This document shows positions 15,194-24,112 of a DNA stretch of 42,961 nt, piece after piece (position 1 is the stretch's first letter; each line of letters starts with the position of its first letter). A program made the position numbers and the translations under genes. The notes under the pieces are model-generated. The model saw only the letters and a program-made list of their open reading frames with translations, ran no database searches and was not told where the DNA came from. Location of the stretch: IMG/VR virus record IMGVR_UViG_3300042549_003898, positions 1 to 42,961 of that record; one strand, written 5' to 3'. Source of the DNA: a virus.

Positions 15194-15882
15194 AAAAATT
15201 CATCCCATTCGATAATCATTTTACCTGAGCCGCCAGTGCCTGAACCGGTTGAGCCGTAGCCTGAGCCAGCCCCAGAGTTTACAGCAGCAGCAGCAGACGC
15301 GCCTGCTGAGGCATCAGTGCCGCTACCAAACAGCCCGCAAGCACCGCCAGTGCCAGTAAGCGTTGACTGACCGCAAACATTGCCATTTACAGTGTCCGCC
15401 ATTACGGAGCCGGAATAAATAGGCGCAGAACTAGCAGCGCCAGTTATCATGCCTTTTGTCGGTCGAATACCAAAACCTGACAACAGATATTCGACCAAGT
15501 TTGAGATTGTGGTCGAACCGCTAATGATAAAATGCTGGCCGCCACTGCCGCCACGAAGCGTTAGCAGTGAGCCGAAAGATGTGTTGCCGCCAGCGTTGCC
15601 GTTGTTGTTTGTCACTCCAGCGCCTCCAGCGCCAATAGTTACAAGATTTGTTGAGCTTGGAGCTACAATGACTGGCGATTTTTCACAGTAAGCGCCACCA
15701 TAGCCGCCAGTTCCTCCGCCGCTACCAGCAGCCCCGCTGCCACCACCCGCACAACCAGTAATCCAAACAGTATTGCCAGCCAAGTTAACCGGAGCCGTCC
15801 AGTTTTGGCTAGAATTAATAACGATGGATTTTTTAACAACAACACTGCCGCCAACGATGGCGTTTAATGAAACATCAGGCAT
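15190..15882 (-). CDS. glycine-rich tail adhesin candidate
   Basis: 230 aa. Long Gly/Ala/Ser-rich repeats run from about residue 45 to the end (GGGSGAAGSGGGTGGYGGAY; GAGSGYGSTGSGTGGSG), ending in the strand MIIEWDEFL. Such polyglycine sheets occur in distal phage adhesins of the gp38 and glycine-rich-domain kind. It probably contributes to receptor recognition. It directly overlaps the 288-aa fibre gene upstream, so the two may form one fibre. Confidence 0.7.
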   Translation of the reverse strand: MPDVSLNAIVGGSVVVKKSIVINSSQNWTAPVNLAGNTVWITGCAGGGSGAAGSGGGTGGYGGAYCEKSPVIVAPSSTNLVTIGAGGAGVTNNNGNAGGNTSFGSLLTLRGGSGGQHFIISGSTTISNLVEYLLSGFGIRPTKGMITGAASSAPIYSGSVMADTVNGNVCGQSTLTGTGGACGLFGSGTDASAGASAAAAVNSGAGSGYGSTGSGTGGSGKMIIEWDEFL

Positions 15883-16748
15883 TACAGCACCTCTAATAAG
15901 TTAGTGCCGCGACACACAGCAACGAGCGTGCGTCCGACTGGTATTAATATTCTATCGCCAGCAGCAGCAGAACCGCGCGACCCTGTAGCTGTAAACGTAC
16001 CGGTTAGCAGCCCAACAAGTTGAGTTGAGTTTGTGTTGTTATGTACAACAATGGTTTCGTTTGCAGCAAGTGCTGGCAAGGTTACATCAGCAGCAGCGCC
16101 TGTTGCCGACACAAGATAAGACTTGTTAGCTAGCGCTGAGAATGATGCGGTTTTGCTAATCCACTTATCATCAACTGCTGGCTCCCACCACACAGAATCA
16201 ATCTGCGGCGTGTTGCCGATGTTAGCGGCTTGCCTCGACTTCCACAGGTTGCCGGTTAAGTCCTGAACAACCTTGCCAGCTGGATAGGTGATGGTAGCGT
16301 TGTAGAAACCAATAAACGCAACTCGCTCCCACGATGACGGCGAGCTAACTGGGTTGTTGTTTAAGTTGGACGGCAGCAACGACTTGTACAGGTTGCCGTC
16401 AGAGCCAGTAACTACGTTTATGATGCCGTATGTAACGCCAGCCTGCCACACCGTGAAAGCGTTTCGACTGCCTGCCCCATCAGCGCCAGCTGGGTCTTTC
16501 TCCCAAATCAGGTTGCCGCTAGAGTCTCGCAGCACTTCCTTATAGGTGCCATCCGTAAACACATCAACAGACAGAAAGCCGCCAGCATCCAGCGGCACAG
16601 GGTTCGGCGCTGGAGTTTGAAAGTCATCATCTAGATAAACATTCTTTGGTGTGGTCGTGCCTGTTTCGTAAAAATACAGACTGCCGCCAGATAGCGGCAA
16701 GCCTAGCGCGTTTAGAAATTGGAATTGTGGTGGTATGAATCTTGGCAT
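15882..16748 (-). CDS. tail fibre with head-binding-like N-terminus and carbohydrate-binding-like repeats
   Basis: 288 aa. Residues 1-85 (PLSGGSLYFYETGTTTPKNV, DAGGFLSVDVFTDGTYKEVL) match the N-terminal domain common in phage fibres and spikes that attaches to the virion. Two following units of about 45 residues share W/F..G..Y..G..V....GNLYKS/GNLWKS with a late W, like small chitin-type carbohydrate-binding modules. The C-terminus is beta-rich. Probably the proximal part of a receptor-binding fibre. Confidence 0.75.
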   Translation of the reverse strand: MPRFIPPQFQFLNALGLPLSGGSLYFYETGTTTPKNVYLDDDFQTPAPNPVPLDAGGFLSVDVFTDGTYKEVLRDSSGNLIWEKDPAGADGAGSRNAFTVWQAGVTYGIINVVTGSDGNLYKSLLPSNLNNNPVSSPSSWERVAFIGFYNATITYPAGKVVQDLTGNLWKSRQAANIGNTPQIDSVWWEPAVDDKWISKTASFSALANKSYLVSATGAAADVTLPALAANETIVVHNNTNSTQLVGLLTGTFTATGSRGSAAAGDRILIPVGRTLVAVCRGTNLLEVL

Positions 16749-16819
16749 TATTTCTTGCCCTCAAAAAAGCCCGTTGCCGCCAGTAGGCAAATGAATATTG
16801 CAAATCCTGTAATGGTCAT
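16748..16819 (-). CDS. 23-aa hydrophobic peptide
   Basis: ATG at 16819 sits in an ATGA overlap with the ejection-protein stop, and its stop forms TAATG with the fibre gene. The peptide is mostly one hydrophobic segment (FAIFICLLAATGFF) ending GKK. The exact coupling on both sides supports translation; it may simply carry ribosomes to the next gene. Confidence 0.5.
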   Translation of the reverse strand: MTITGFAIFICLLAATGFFEGKK

Positions 16820-18642
16820 TTCTCATTCTCCACCACGTTTAAAGCTCTATCAACTCGTTTTTTGATAGCTCTATCTTTAACCTTATCTCGTGCAAACTTT
16901 AGCACAGATACGAATGGCCCACCATAAGCACCCATCTCAAGCGCGGCAAGAATTGCGGTTGACGTGTTACTTGTATTCACGGTGCCAGGCTGTGAGATTA
17001 AAATATCTTTCGCCACGTCATTAAGCAGCCTGACTTGCTCGGCACCTTTAGCGCCAAACAAATTTACCATCTTACCGTTTTTATCCAGCGAGCTGACAAT
17101 CCTATTTAGTCCAGCAGCTGAAACAATCGGGTTACCGTTTTGGTCGCGCTGCATGTTCTTGGTTGCTTCATCTCTAATCTGTCGCAGGGTTGCGGCTTGT
17201 ATTTCCTTCCATGCCGCCATACCTTCTTGCCCTTGCGTTTGCAGTGTCTTTCTCACAGCCTTTAAATCATCAACGCTGCCGCCAAACACTGCTTTATTTA
17301 CGATGTTCTCAGTTGCGATTTTGCGATCATCTGAGCCGCGCTTTTTGCCAATAATGTCACGAATGATGCCGATATTTTCATACTGATTAGCGTATTGCCT
17401 GCGGAGTGTTCGCGCCCTGCGGTATGCGTCTCCGCCAGCTGATTCGGTTACACCGTCAATAATGTTCTTCATCTCTGACGCGATACGCAAATCGTTTGGA
17501 TCATTATCCTTGGCGAACTTGTTGATGGTCTGCCGCAGCTTTTCAGCTTGACCTAGCGATAGCTCGCCAAGTTGCAGCGTTCCATCATCAAGCCTTCCGG
17601 AGCCAACTCCTTGCACTTCAAGCTCATCAGCAATTGTTTTCATGATTGGTGCCGATGTTCTGCCAGCTCTGTTTTCGTTCAGGTATTGAGCAAGCGGCGA
17701 CAGGTTGATTGGCGACGACATTTCACCGGCTTTTTCTGCATCTTTATATGCTTGGCGGATGCGAACCTTATCGCCAGCTGCCCGAGTACGGATAGCGCTA
17801 TCAACCAGCCTGCCGGTTTCCATCATGTAGTTTGTATCCGGAAGGTCTGTACCAGTCGAATCAATGAAAGCATCCAAGTTTTGCTGCAATTGCAGGTTTT
17901 GCTCTGCGTATCGTTTGCGGATTGGCTCGCCTACTTCATTGTCTTTCGCGGTTTCCCGCTCGAATCGTTGCTGCTCAAAATCCTTGCCTGCCTGCCCTCT
18001 GGTGAGTTGGATTGGTACTGGTAATTCTTTAGCTTGCTGCAACCTAACTTGCTCAATTGGCACTTCAGCAGCGCCAACAGATAATCCGCCCATAGCCCTA
18101 GGTTGAGCTTGCGGCAGGCTTGCGCCTCTAGCTGTTGCAGCCAGTGATTGACCTGCACCAGCAAGCTGCGTTGGTGTAAATCCAGCAATGACAGGCGGAA
18201 GCGTGCCGGTAACGTCAGCGATTGCGCCGACAGCTTCTTGACCTGCCTTTGTGCGAGGCGAATACGTTAAATCAGCAGCGCTTTGCTCTGCCAGTTGCTT
18301 GGCTTGCTCTGCTGAGAAATCACCAAAAGCCTGATTAGCCAATCCGCGCACGGCACCGACGCCATAACCTAAAGCGCCAGTTGTTGCGCCGGTTGCCATT
18401 GTCGCGCCAGCTTCTAATCCGCCAAGCAGCTTTTCGCCAATGGTAGATTCTGGCTGCTGAGCTGGCTGCTGATTCATGTCTGCGTAAGTTGTTTGCGAGC
18501 CGGTGCCAACTGGTATCATGTTGTTTTGTTGCGGCTGCTGCGCCCGCAACTCTTTAATCTTATTGGCAAACAGCTGAGCGGCTTCTTTGTCGCCCTTGTT
18601 GTGCGCCTGAATTAATGCGGCTTTTAACTTTTCCTCTGTCAT
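16816..18642 (-). CDS. DNA ejection (internal virion) protein, gp16-like by position
   Basis: 608 aa. Low-complexity helical N-terminus (Gln-rich 33-66), a Gly/Ala-rich stretch (about 70-110) that could insert in a membrane, then long charged helices. No enzymatic motif is seen. It is the third of three consecutive large Ala/Gln/Gly-rich genes after the gp14-like gene, matching the P22 order 7-20-16 of ejected proteins that form the trans-envelope DNA channel. Assignment is by synteny and composition. Confidence 0.7.
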   Translation of the reverse strand: MTEEKLKAALIQAHNKGDKEAAQLFANKIKELRAQQPQQNNMIPVGTGSQTTYADMNQQPAQQPESTIGEKLLGGLEAGATMATGATTGALGYGVGAVRGLANQAFGDFSAEQAKQLAEQSAADLTYSPRTKAGQEAVGAIADVTGTLPPVIAGFTPTQLAGAGQSLAATARGASLPQAQPRAMGGLSVGAAEVPIEQVRLQQAKELPVPIQLTRGQAGKDFEQQRFERETAKDNEVGEPIRKRYAEQNLQLQQNLDAFIDSTGTDLPDTNYMMETGRLVDSAIRTRAAGDKVRIRQAYKDAEKAGEMSSPINLSPLAQYLNENRAGRTSAPIMKTIADELEVQGVGSGRLDDGTLQLGELSLGQAEKLRQTINKFAKDNDPNDLRIASEMKNIIDGVTESAGGDAYRRARTLRRQYANQYENIGIIRDIIGKKRGSDDRKIATENIVNKAVFGGSVDDLKAVRKTLQTQGQEGMAAWKEIQAATLRQIRDEATKNMQRDQNGNPIVSAAGLNRIVSSLDKNGKMVNLFGAKGAEQVRLLNDVAKDILISQPGTVNTSNTSTAILAALEMGAYGGPFVSVLKFARDKVKDRAIKKRVDRALNVVENEK

Positions 18643-19871
18643 AAGCCGTATTCCTTCAGAATGTCGGATTCGTTACGCGCTGCTGGTGTTTGCTGCTGGG
18701 CTGGAGCCTGCTTACCACCAATCGACTTTTCAAGCTTCTGTGAAATGTCAGACAGCCTAGCTCTTACCGCTTGCTCTGAGCCTTTAATGCCTTTCTCTGA
18801 CACGTTTAGGCCGGAAGACAAATCTCGCAACATCTTAATGTCTGTTTCTGACAGTACGCCGCTCATCAACTTTAAATTGTCAGCCGTTAGCAATGCCAGC
18901 AGCTGGTTGGCTTGGTTGATGATGTCTTGTGATTCTGGGTTGAATGTAGGCGTCATTGCGGCAATGCCTGTCACGCTGCCAAGGTTTGCATTGTTAGCGA
19001 GAGACTTGGTTAGCGCTAGAGCCTCTTGACTTGCCTGCATAGCCTTCTGCTTTTGCGTCTCAGCGTCTGCAATCGTTTGCTGACCTTTGGCCACTGCTTG
19101 CTGCTCTTGCTGCAGCTGCGCACCACCGGTAGCGGTCTGCTCAACAGCGCCAATCTTTGCAGCTTCACGAGCGCCGAGAATTGGGTTAAGACCCTGCTCC
19201 ATGCTCAATCTAGCCTCGCCAGCGCCAGCGCCACGAGCGAATGAGCCTGAGTATGGGTCAATGTTTCGCTTAATTAATTCCGCCCGCTTAGTGTCGCCAG
19301 CTGCCAAGGCTTGGTCGTATAGAGACAAGTTTTGACCAAGCGCTGTACTGCCTTGCATCTGACTAGGGTCATCAGGGAACACGCCAGCAGTGCGAAGCGT
19401 CTTAACCAATCCAGTTAAAGCATCCGCTCGCTGTGCGCCTTGCAAGTTTTTGATGCCCTGCAACGATTCAAATATGCCATCTGATTGACCCTTAAACACG
19501 TTTGAAGCTTCATCAATCAGCTTGTCCTGCACTTTAGGGTTGTCCTGCATGATAGCGCCAAGCATTGGCATGGCTGCTGTTTGCAGCTTTTGCATGCCGT
19601 ATTTCTGCTTGAGCATGTCCATTTCTTGCGCTTGAGCATCTAGCTGCTGACTACCCTGCTTGAGGTTCATCAACTGCTGAGCCGCCGCAGGGTCTTGCGC
19701 CATTAGCTGCTGAATGACTGCGTTTGCATCTTCACCTGCATTGATGCGAGCTTGGGCGTCTTGCAAGGCGGATTTGCTGCGCGACTGATTAATCATGCCG
19801 CCAAGCGCTTGACCTGCACGTAAGCCACCTTCAAATGATCGGCCTGTAATTGGGATTGATGGATCAAGCAT
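18639..19871 (-). CDS. DNA ejection protein, gp20-like by position
   Basis: 410 aa. Rich in Ala and Gln with extended helices (coiled-coil potential about 225-280). Overlaps both neighbours by 4-8 bases. Second of the three ejection-type genes. Composition and order resemble P22 gp20. No catalytic motif. Confidence 0.7.
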   Translation of the reverse strand: MLDPSIPITGRSFEGGLRAGQALGGMINQSRSKSALQDAQARINAGEDANAVIQQLMAQDPAAAQQLMNLKQGSQQLDAQAQEMDMLKQKYGMQKLQTAAMPMLGAIMQDNPKVQDKLIDEASNVFKGQSDGIFESLQGIKNLQGAQRADALTGLVKTLRTAGVFPDDPSQMQGSTALGQNLSLYDQALAAGDTKRAELIKRNIDPYSGSFARGAGAGEARLSMEQGLNPILGAREAAKIGAVEQTATGGAQLQQEQQAVAKGQQTIADAETQKQKAMQASQEALALTKSLANNANLGSVTGIAAMTPTFNPESQDIINQANQLLALLTADNLKLMSGVLSETDIKMLRDLSSGLNVSEKGIKGSEQAVRARLSDISQKLEKSIGGKQAPAQQQTPAARNESDILKEYGL

Positions 19872-21972
19872 GTGCCACCTCTTCAGATAGTTTCAGATAG
19901 TCTACCTTTAAGTAGCCGTTTTCGCTATGTACGCAATCAGGGAATTTTTCCTGAACCTCTTGAGCGATAACGCCGACAGATGCGGCACCACGTAAATTCT
20001 CTGGAATTGCTTCAATGTGTTTCCATGTCCACGTAAACAAGCCAACGGCACCATCAGCAATCTTGGTGATATTGTCTTTTAATCGCTCATCAGAAAACAT
20101 GCCGCCTGTTGCGCCCATAGACACCAGCCCAGCAAGTGTGCCGATGCCCTCTCTAGCGCCAGCAGCCTTCCCAACAGTGCCAGCCGCCTGCGCGTTACCA
20201 ATCTGCGTTTGCAGGTTAGCCTGATTAGAGCCTTGTCCGGTGGCTAAGTTGGCCAACAGCGTAGCTATTTGATTCTGCTGATTCGCGCCAGTAGTTGCGC
20301 CGCCGGTCAGTAACTGCATCAGTTGCGATGCGGTGCCAGAGTCTAAGCCTGCAAGCATTTGACCTAAATTCAGCTGATTGCCTGACAGTTGGCCGGTGGT
20401 TGCATTGGTTTGATTCGCAACGTCTCGACCCGCTTGACTGCGTAGACCAGATAGGTTTTGACCCATGCCGCCAATTGCGTTACCGATGTTTTGGCCGGTG
20501 CCGAATTGACCTTGTGCGATGTTGTTGCCGGTTTGACCAATAGCGCCTGACTCTAGCTGTCCAAGACCTGAGCGCAAGCCTGAGATATCTTGACCAGCCT
20601 GATTCAGCAGTCCGGCGCCAAACTGGCCAGCTTGTGTTGATAAGCCTGACATTTGACTACCAAGCTGACCCATCTGGCTAGCTTGTTGCCCGTACAGCTG
20701 ACCCTGCTGACCAGCCATCTGCGAAGTGATACCGGCGCCGACAGTGCCAGCCTGTTGCTGAAAGCCTGCTTGATTGGTTGACGCTTCCTGACCGCGCCCA
20801 GCCAGCGACCGTAAGTTTTCAAGCTGCTGTTGCTGCTGCTGAGCTGCTACGCCAATGCCTCTATCTTGTAGTGATGCAAGCGTTGAGCCTCCGCGCAAAC
20901 CGCCAGTTGCAGCGGCTTGGCGAGTAACGGCTTTTTCGCCCTGTTCGCGCAAGAACTTTTGACCAGGTGATTCGATGAATTGATTGATTGCCTGCTGCTG
21001 AGCTGCGCCACCCATTGCGCCGGATAGTGCCGCCTCTTGACCTAAAGCCTGCTGCCCTGTTTGAGCGTATGGATTAAGCGTGTTGACAGCTTGACCCGTG
21101 AATTGGTCGATGCGACCTAGTGCGCGATTCTCGCCCTGCTGCAATGCGTTAACGCCTTGACCGATAGAGCTTTGCACTTGCCCCATGGTGTTTTGCAAGT
21201 CTTGGCGACCTTGACCAAAGCCTTGGCTTGCCGCACCTAACGCCTGCGCACCGTATTGGTTGATTGCCTGCTCTGCGCCACCAAAGCCGCCACGCAAGGC
21301 TCCCAGCTGATTACCTAGCGCGTTTTGCATTGTGTTGGTGGCTTGGTTTAGACCGGTGCCGTATGCGTTAATTTGACCGCCGAGACCTTGTTGTAACGCC
21401 TGCTCAGCGCCAGCCAAGCCAATGCCTGACGTGTCAACATTCGATTGATACGGCTGAGCTTGCGGCATGACAGAAGGCGTCAGACCTTGCTGTTGCGGCA
21501 TCACTGCTGGCGTCATAACTCCGCCGCCTACGTTTGGCTGGCTAAGCGCTTTAGGCTGCGAGCCAACGCCAAACGGCATATCTTCTTGCGTCATGGTTGG
21601 TGTTTGTGCGCCCAGCGGCATGCCGATAGCCGGTCTTGCTCTAAGCCCTGTCATTTGTTGCATTTGCTGTGGTCTCCCGAGTAAAGCCGACATAGCCGCA
21701 TCGTTGCCGCCTTGGATAATTTGGTTAGAGTTGCCGAAAGCCTGATTCAGAATGTCAGCAGATGATGCCTTGCCCTGTCCGATAACGCCCGCCGCCTGTT
21801 GATAGGCTTGCATGATGTTGCCGTATTGTGGCCCCATTAAGTCCATGATGGACTTTCGCGCATCGTCGTAATATTGCTGCGTGATGGCCTGCGCTTCTTT
21901 GCCTGCTGCCACCTGCTGTTTGGCTGCGTTTTTCTCCGCACCGCCAAGGAATGTATCTTTAACCCAACCCAT
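19864..21972 (-). CDS. Gly/Gln-rich ejection-type protein with C-terminal S74 chaperone domain
   Basis: 702 aa. Residues 1-620 are extremely rich in Gln, Gly, Ala and Ser, with repeated AGQQGQLYGQQ-like units. The last 76 residues form a Peptidase_S74-type intramolecular chaperone: SDERLK at 627-632 keeps the Ser and the Lys five residues later used in endosialidase self-cleavage, followed by GVIAQEVQEKFP and YLKVDYLKL. S74 domains normally trimerise beta-helical fibres, so one on a gp7-position protein is odd. The ATG at 21972 was chosen for AGAGGTG just upstream; an earlier ATG at 21996 lies deep in the previous gene. Also possible: a fibre rather than an ejected protein. Confidence 0.7.
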   Translation of the reverse strand: MGWVKDTFLGGAEKNAAKQQVAAGKEAQAITQQYYDDARKSIMDLMGPQYGNIMQAYQQAAGVIGQGKASSADILNQAFGNSNQIIQGGNDAAMSALLGRPQQMQQMTGLRARPAIGMPLGAQTPTMTQEDMPFGVGSQPKALSQPNVGGGVMTPAVMPQQQGLTPSVMPQAQPYQSNVDTSGIGLAGAEQALQQGLGGQINAYGTGLNQATNTMQNALGNQLGALRGGFGGAEQAINQYGAQALGAASQGFGQGRQDLQNTMGQVQSSIGQGVNALQQGENRALGRIDQFTGQAVNTLNPYAQTGQQALGQEAALSGAMGGAAQQQAINQFIESPGQKFLREQGEKAVTRQAAATGGLRGGSTLASLQDRGIGVAAQQQQQQLENLRSLAGRGQEASTNQAGFQQQAGTVGAGITSQMAGQQGQLYGQQASQMGQLGSQMSGLSTQAGQFGAGLLNQAGQDISGLRSGLGQLESGAIGQTGNNIAQGQFGTGQNIGNAIGGMGQNLSGLRSQAGRDVANQTNATTGQLSGNQLNLGQMLAGLDSGTASQLMQLLTGGATTGANQQNQIATLLANLATGQGSNQANLQTQIGNAQAAGTVGKAAGAREGIGTLAGLVSMGATGGMFSDERLKDNITKIADGAVGLFTWTWKHIEAIPENLRGAASVGVIAQEVQEKFPDCVHSENGYLKVDYLKLSEEVAHA

Positions 21973-22435
21973 GCAACACCTCTGCTTTGGTTGCACCTAA
22001 ATACAGCTGGTCTATCAGCTGCCCTTGGTGCAAATAACTTAGTCTATTAATGCCCTCTAGCCTGAACCCGAAAGCCTCTGAGAAGGCGATCACATTCGGA
22101 TAGCAAATTGGTATAAGGGCGGTAAGTTTTTCAGCCTGCGAAAAGGTCTCGAAAAAGTATTTCAAGATTGCTTTTGCTATGTCTCTGGAGTGCGGTCTCT
22201 TGGCCGGTAGAACATGCGCGTGTATGTCAAATACTGCCGCGCCTTGTCGATTGAATATGAATACAGCTGCCAGCTCGCTATCAACGTCACATGCAATAAA
22301 TGCTGTTGCGTTTACATCAACGTCAATATTTTGACAGTCAGCCTCTGTAATTGTTTTCAGTATATCAGGCTGCGTAAGAACTGACAAAATTTCGTCAGTA
22401 TCAAACGTCCTGCGAGCAGCTATAGCAGCAACCAT
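21959..22435 (-). CDS. GNAT-like protein, gp14-like by position
   Basis: 158 aa. The middle (VFDIHAHVLPAKRPHSRDIAKAILKYFFE, about 68-96) reads like beta4-beta5 and helix 3 of a GNAT acetyltransferase, and the end (ANVIAF-type segment, FGFRLEG) like its C-terminal half. P22 gp14-type proteins (DUF2824) sit at this point before the ejection genes and have this fold. Whether it acetylates anything is unknown; a head or tail assembly role is inferred. Confidence 0.7.
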   Translation of the reverse strand: MVAAIAARRTFDTDEILSVLTQPDILKTITEADCQNIDVDVNATAFIACDVDSELAAVFIFNRQGAAVFDIHAHVLPAKRPHSRDIAKAILKYFFETFSQAEKLTALIPICYPNVIAFSEAFGFRLEGINRLSYLHQGQLIDQLYLGATKAEVLHGLG

Positions 22436-22668
22436 CCGGCAGTGTCTCCCTGTGGCGTGCGCTTAATCCAGACGTCATTCGTCAAAATATTGACGTACAT
22501 AGTCAGCCTGACGGCATCAATAACGCCAACCGGCGAACCTTCACCCTCGATGCCATTCAGCAGGCTAGATACGGTTTGCATCCAGTTATAGAACTCGTCG
22601 TTCGGCTTACCATCCTGCTGAATGTACGGGCTGTTTCTATTTGGCGGTATCGACTTTTTATTTGACAT
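22420..22668 (-). CDS. small virion-associated protein, 82 aa
   Basis: Begins MSNKKSIPPNRNSPYIQ and has a central helix (FYNWMQTVSSLLNGIEG) followed by beta strands. An in-frame ATG at 22686 would add six residues. It occupies the place of the P22 gp26 needle gene but is far too short and lacks needle heptads, so it is not assigned as one. Overlaps both neighbours. Confidence 0.6.
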   Translation of the reverse strand: MSNKKSIPPNRNSPYIQQDGKPNDEFYNWMQTVSSLLNGIEGEGSPVGVIDAVRLTMYVNILTNDVWIKRTPQGDTAGWLLL

Positions 22669-24112
22669 ATTCACCCACCAATCCAATCATCGAGCATTGA
22701 ACCTTGTCCGACATTTCAAACTTAAACATGCGGGAATTAAGGCTGCGCCCGAGCGAGTACCAAGTGACCTGCTGACTGTACTGACCAATGGTGCCGATGC
22801 TGCGAGGCGATTCAAAGCTCCATGTATAGCCGCCATCGTCGCTGTATGACATTCTGATTTGCGGGTCTGGCGTGCTGCTGTCGCCTTGACCAGGATTAAC
22901 TAGCGCCTCGATTTTGCGCCAGAATAATGGGCCAGAAGCCTCTTTGAATGGGCCAGCTACACCGGTGCGCCGGATGTTGTTACCATACTCAGAAAAGTAA
23001 GTTGTACGCATGTCTCCAATGGAGCCGCCTTCAGAGTCGCCAACAAGATAGCGCCCATAAGCCTGACAGATGCAGTTGACGCGCCAACGCTGCTTGTTAT
23101 CAAGTCCAAACGATTTGCGCTCATGCCATACGCTAGAGCCCTTAAGCTTTGATGCCAGAGCATCATAAACAAACGACATGCCCTTGAGATTTAAGCACCA
23201 GAAAATAGCGCCGTCTTGCGAGTACGAAAGCGCGAAAGCATCTCGCAGCTCAGTCGGGCTTGTGCGCTGCAATACTGCGTCGATAGCGCCGTTGCTGATG
23301 CGAGCAAAGCCGTTTCCGTCAAAGGCGTATACAGATGGCTGACCGCCAACGTCCTGCCCGAGAAAGGCGAACGTAGAGCCAAAGTTAGCCACTGAGTATT
23401 TGGCAATGCAGCCGATACTAACAACGTAGCTACGCTGAAATGGGAACTGCAAGCCACCCGAGTTGGCATAGACCTCTGTAGTGGTTTGCCCCATCAGAAA
23501 TAGCTTTCCGCCGAATGCGTGATTGGTGACTAAGCCGTCAGGGTCTGATTCAGCTTCTGTAAAGTCCAACCCGTCATACGTTAACCCGTCATTTAATGCT
23601 GAGTTAAACGCTGTGCGCTGGTCTTTGCCAACATGCACAAAATAGCCGTCGATATACTTCACTTTGACTGATGGCCCAAGGTCGTTATATGCAGCAGATG
23701 TTATCTGCGTGAGTGTGCTGGTGGCGATGTTGTACACGTAGCCGACCGATGCAGGAACAACGATACAGATTTGGTCGCCATTGGTATCAATGCTAACAAG
23801 CCCAACACCGTTGATGGCGCCGAGGTCGGTAACACTCAAAACTTCATTGCCTAGCGGGTCAAAGCTTTGATTCAGCCTGTACAGCTTCTTGCCATTGACG
23901 AAATACGGAATACCATCAACAACAATTCCGCCACGGTTTGGCTCGTCGTCTCCAGTGTTGAATAGCTCAACCAATCCTGGAGTCGGCAACCACTGCGATT
24001 CAGTCAGCGCGTTAGTTTCTGGGATATAAACATACCAATTAACCAGCTCTTGGCTGGCTATTGGTTTAATTGGTGATTCGTACCAGCCTGAGTTTATCGG
24101 CAAATAAGGCAT
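22658..24112 (-). CDS. tail hub / DNA-stabilisation protein, P22 gp10-like
   Basis: 484 aa, close to P22 gp10 (472). The start MPYLPINSGWYESPIKPIAS with QELVNWYVYIPE resembles packaged-DNA stabilisation proteins, and the body is beta-rich (propeller-like) with repeated GNGF/DGNxF turns. It follows the gp4-like gene as in P22. It would close the portal and build the tail tube base. Assignment by length, N-terminus and order. Confidence 0.75.
   Translation of the reverse strand: MPYLPINSGWYESPIKPIASQELVNWYVYIPETNALTESQWLPTPGLVELFNTGDDEPNRGGIVVDGIPYFVNGKKLYRLNQSFDPLGNEVLSVTDLGAINGVGLVSIDTNGDQICIVVPASVGYVYNIATSTLTQITSAAYNDLGPSVKVKYIDGYFVHVGKDQRTAFNSALNDGLTYDGLDFTEAESDPDGLVTNHAFGGKLFLMGQTTTEVYANSGGLQFPFQRSYVVSIGCIAKYSVANFGSTFAFLGQDVGGQPSVYAFDGNGFARISNGAIDAVLQRTSPTELRDAFALSYSQDGAIFWCLNLKGMSFVYDALASKLKGSSVWHERKSFGLDNKQRWRVNCICQAYGRYLVGDSEGGSIGDMRTTYFSEYGNNIRRTGVAGPFKEASGPLFWRKIEALVNPGQGDSSTPDPQIRMSYSDDGGYTWSFESPRSIGTIGQYSQQVTWYSLGRSLNSRMFKFEMSDKVQCSMIGLVGEYVK

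Noticed and set aside
22420-22668. Possible P22 gp26 tail-needle homologue by position
   Set aside because: Only 82 aa with a single short helix; gp26 needles are long trimeric coiled coils of over 200 residues.
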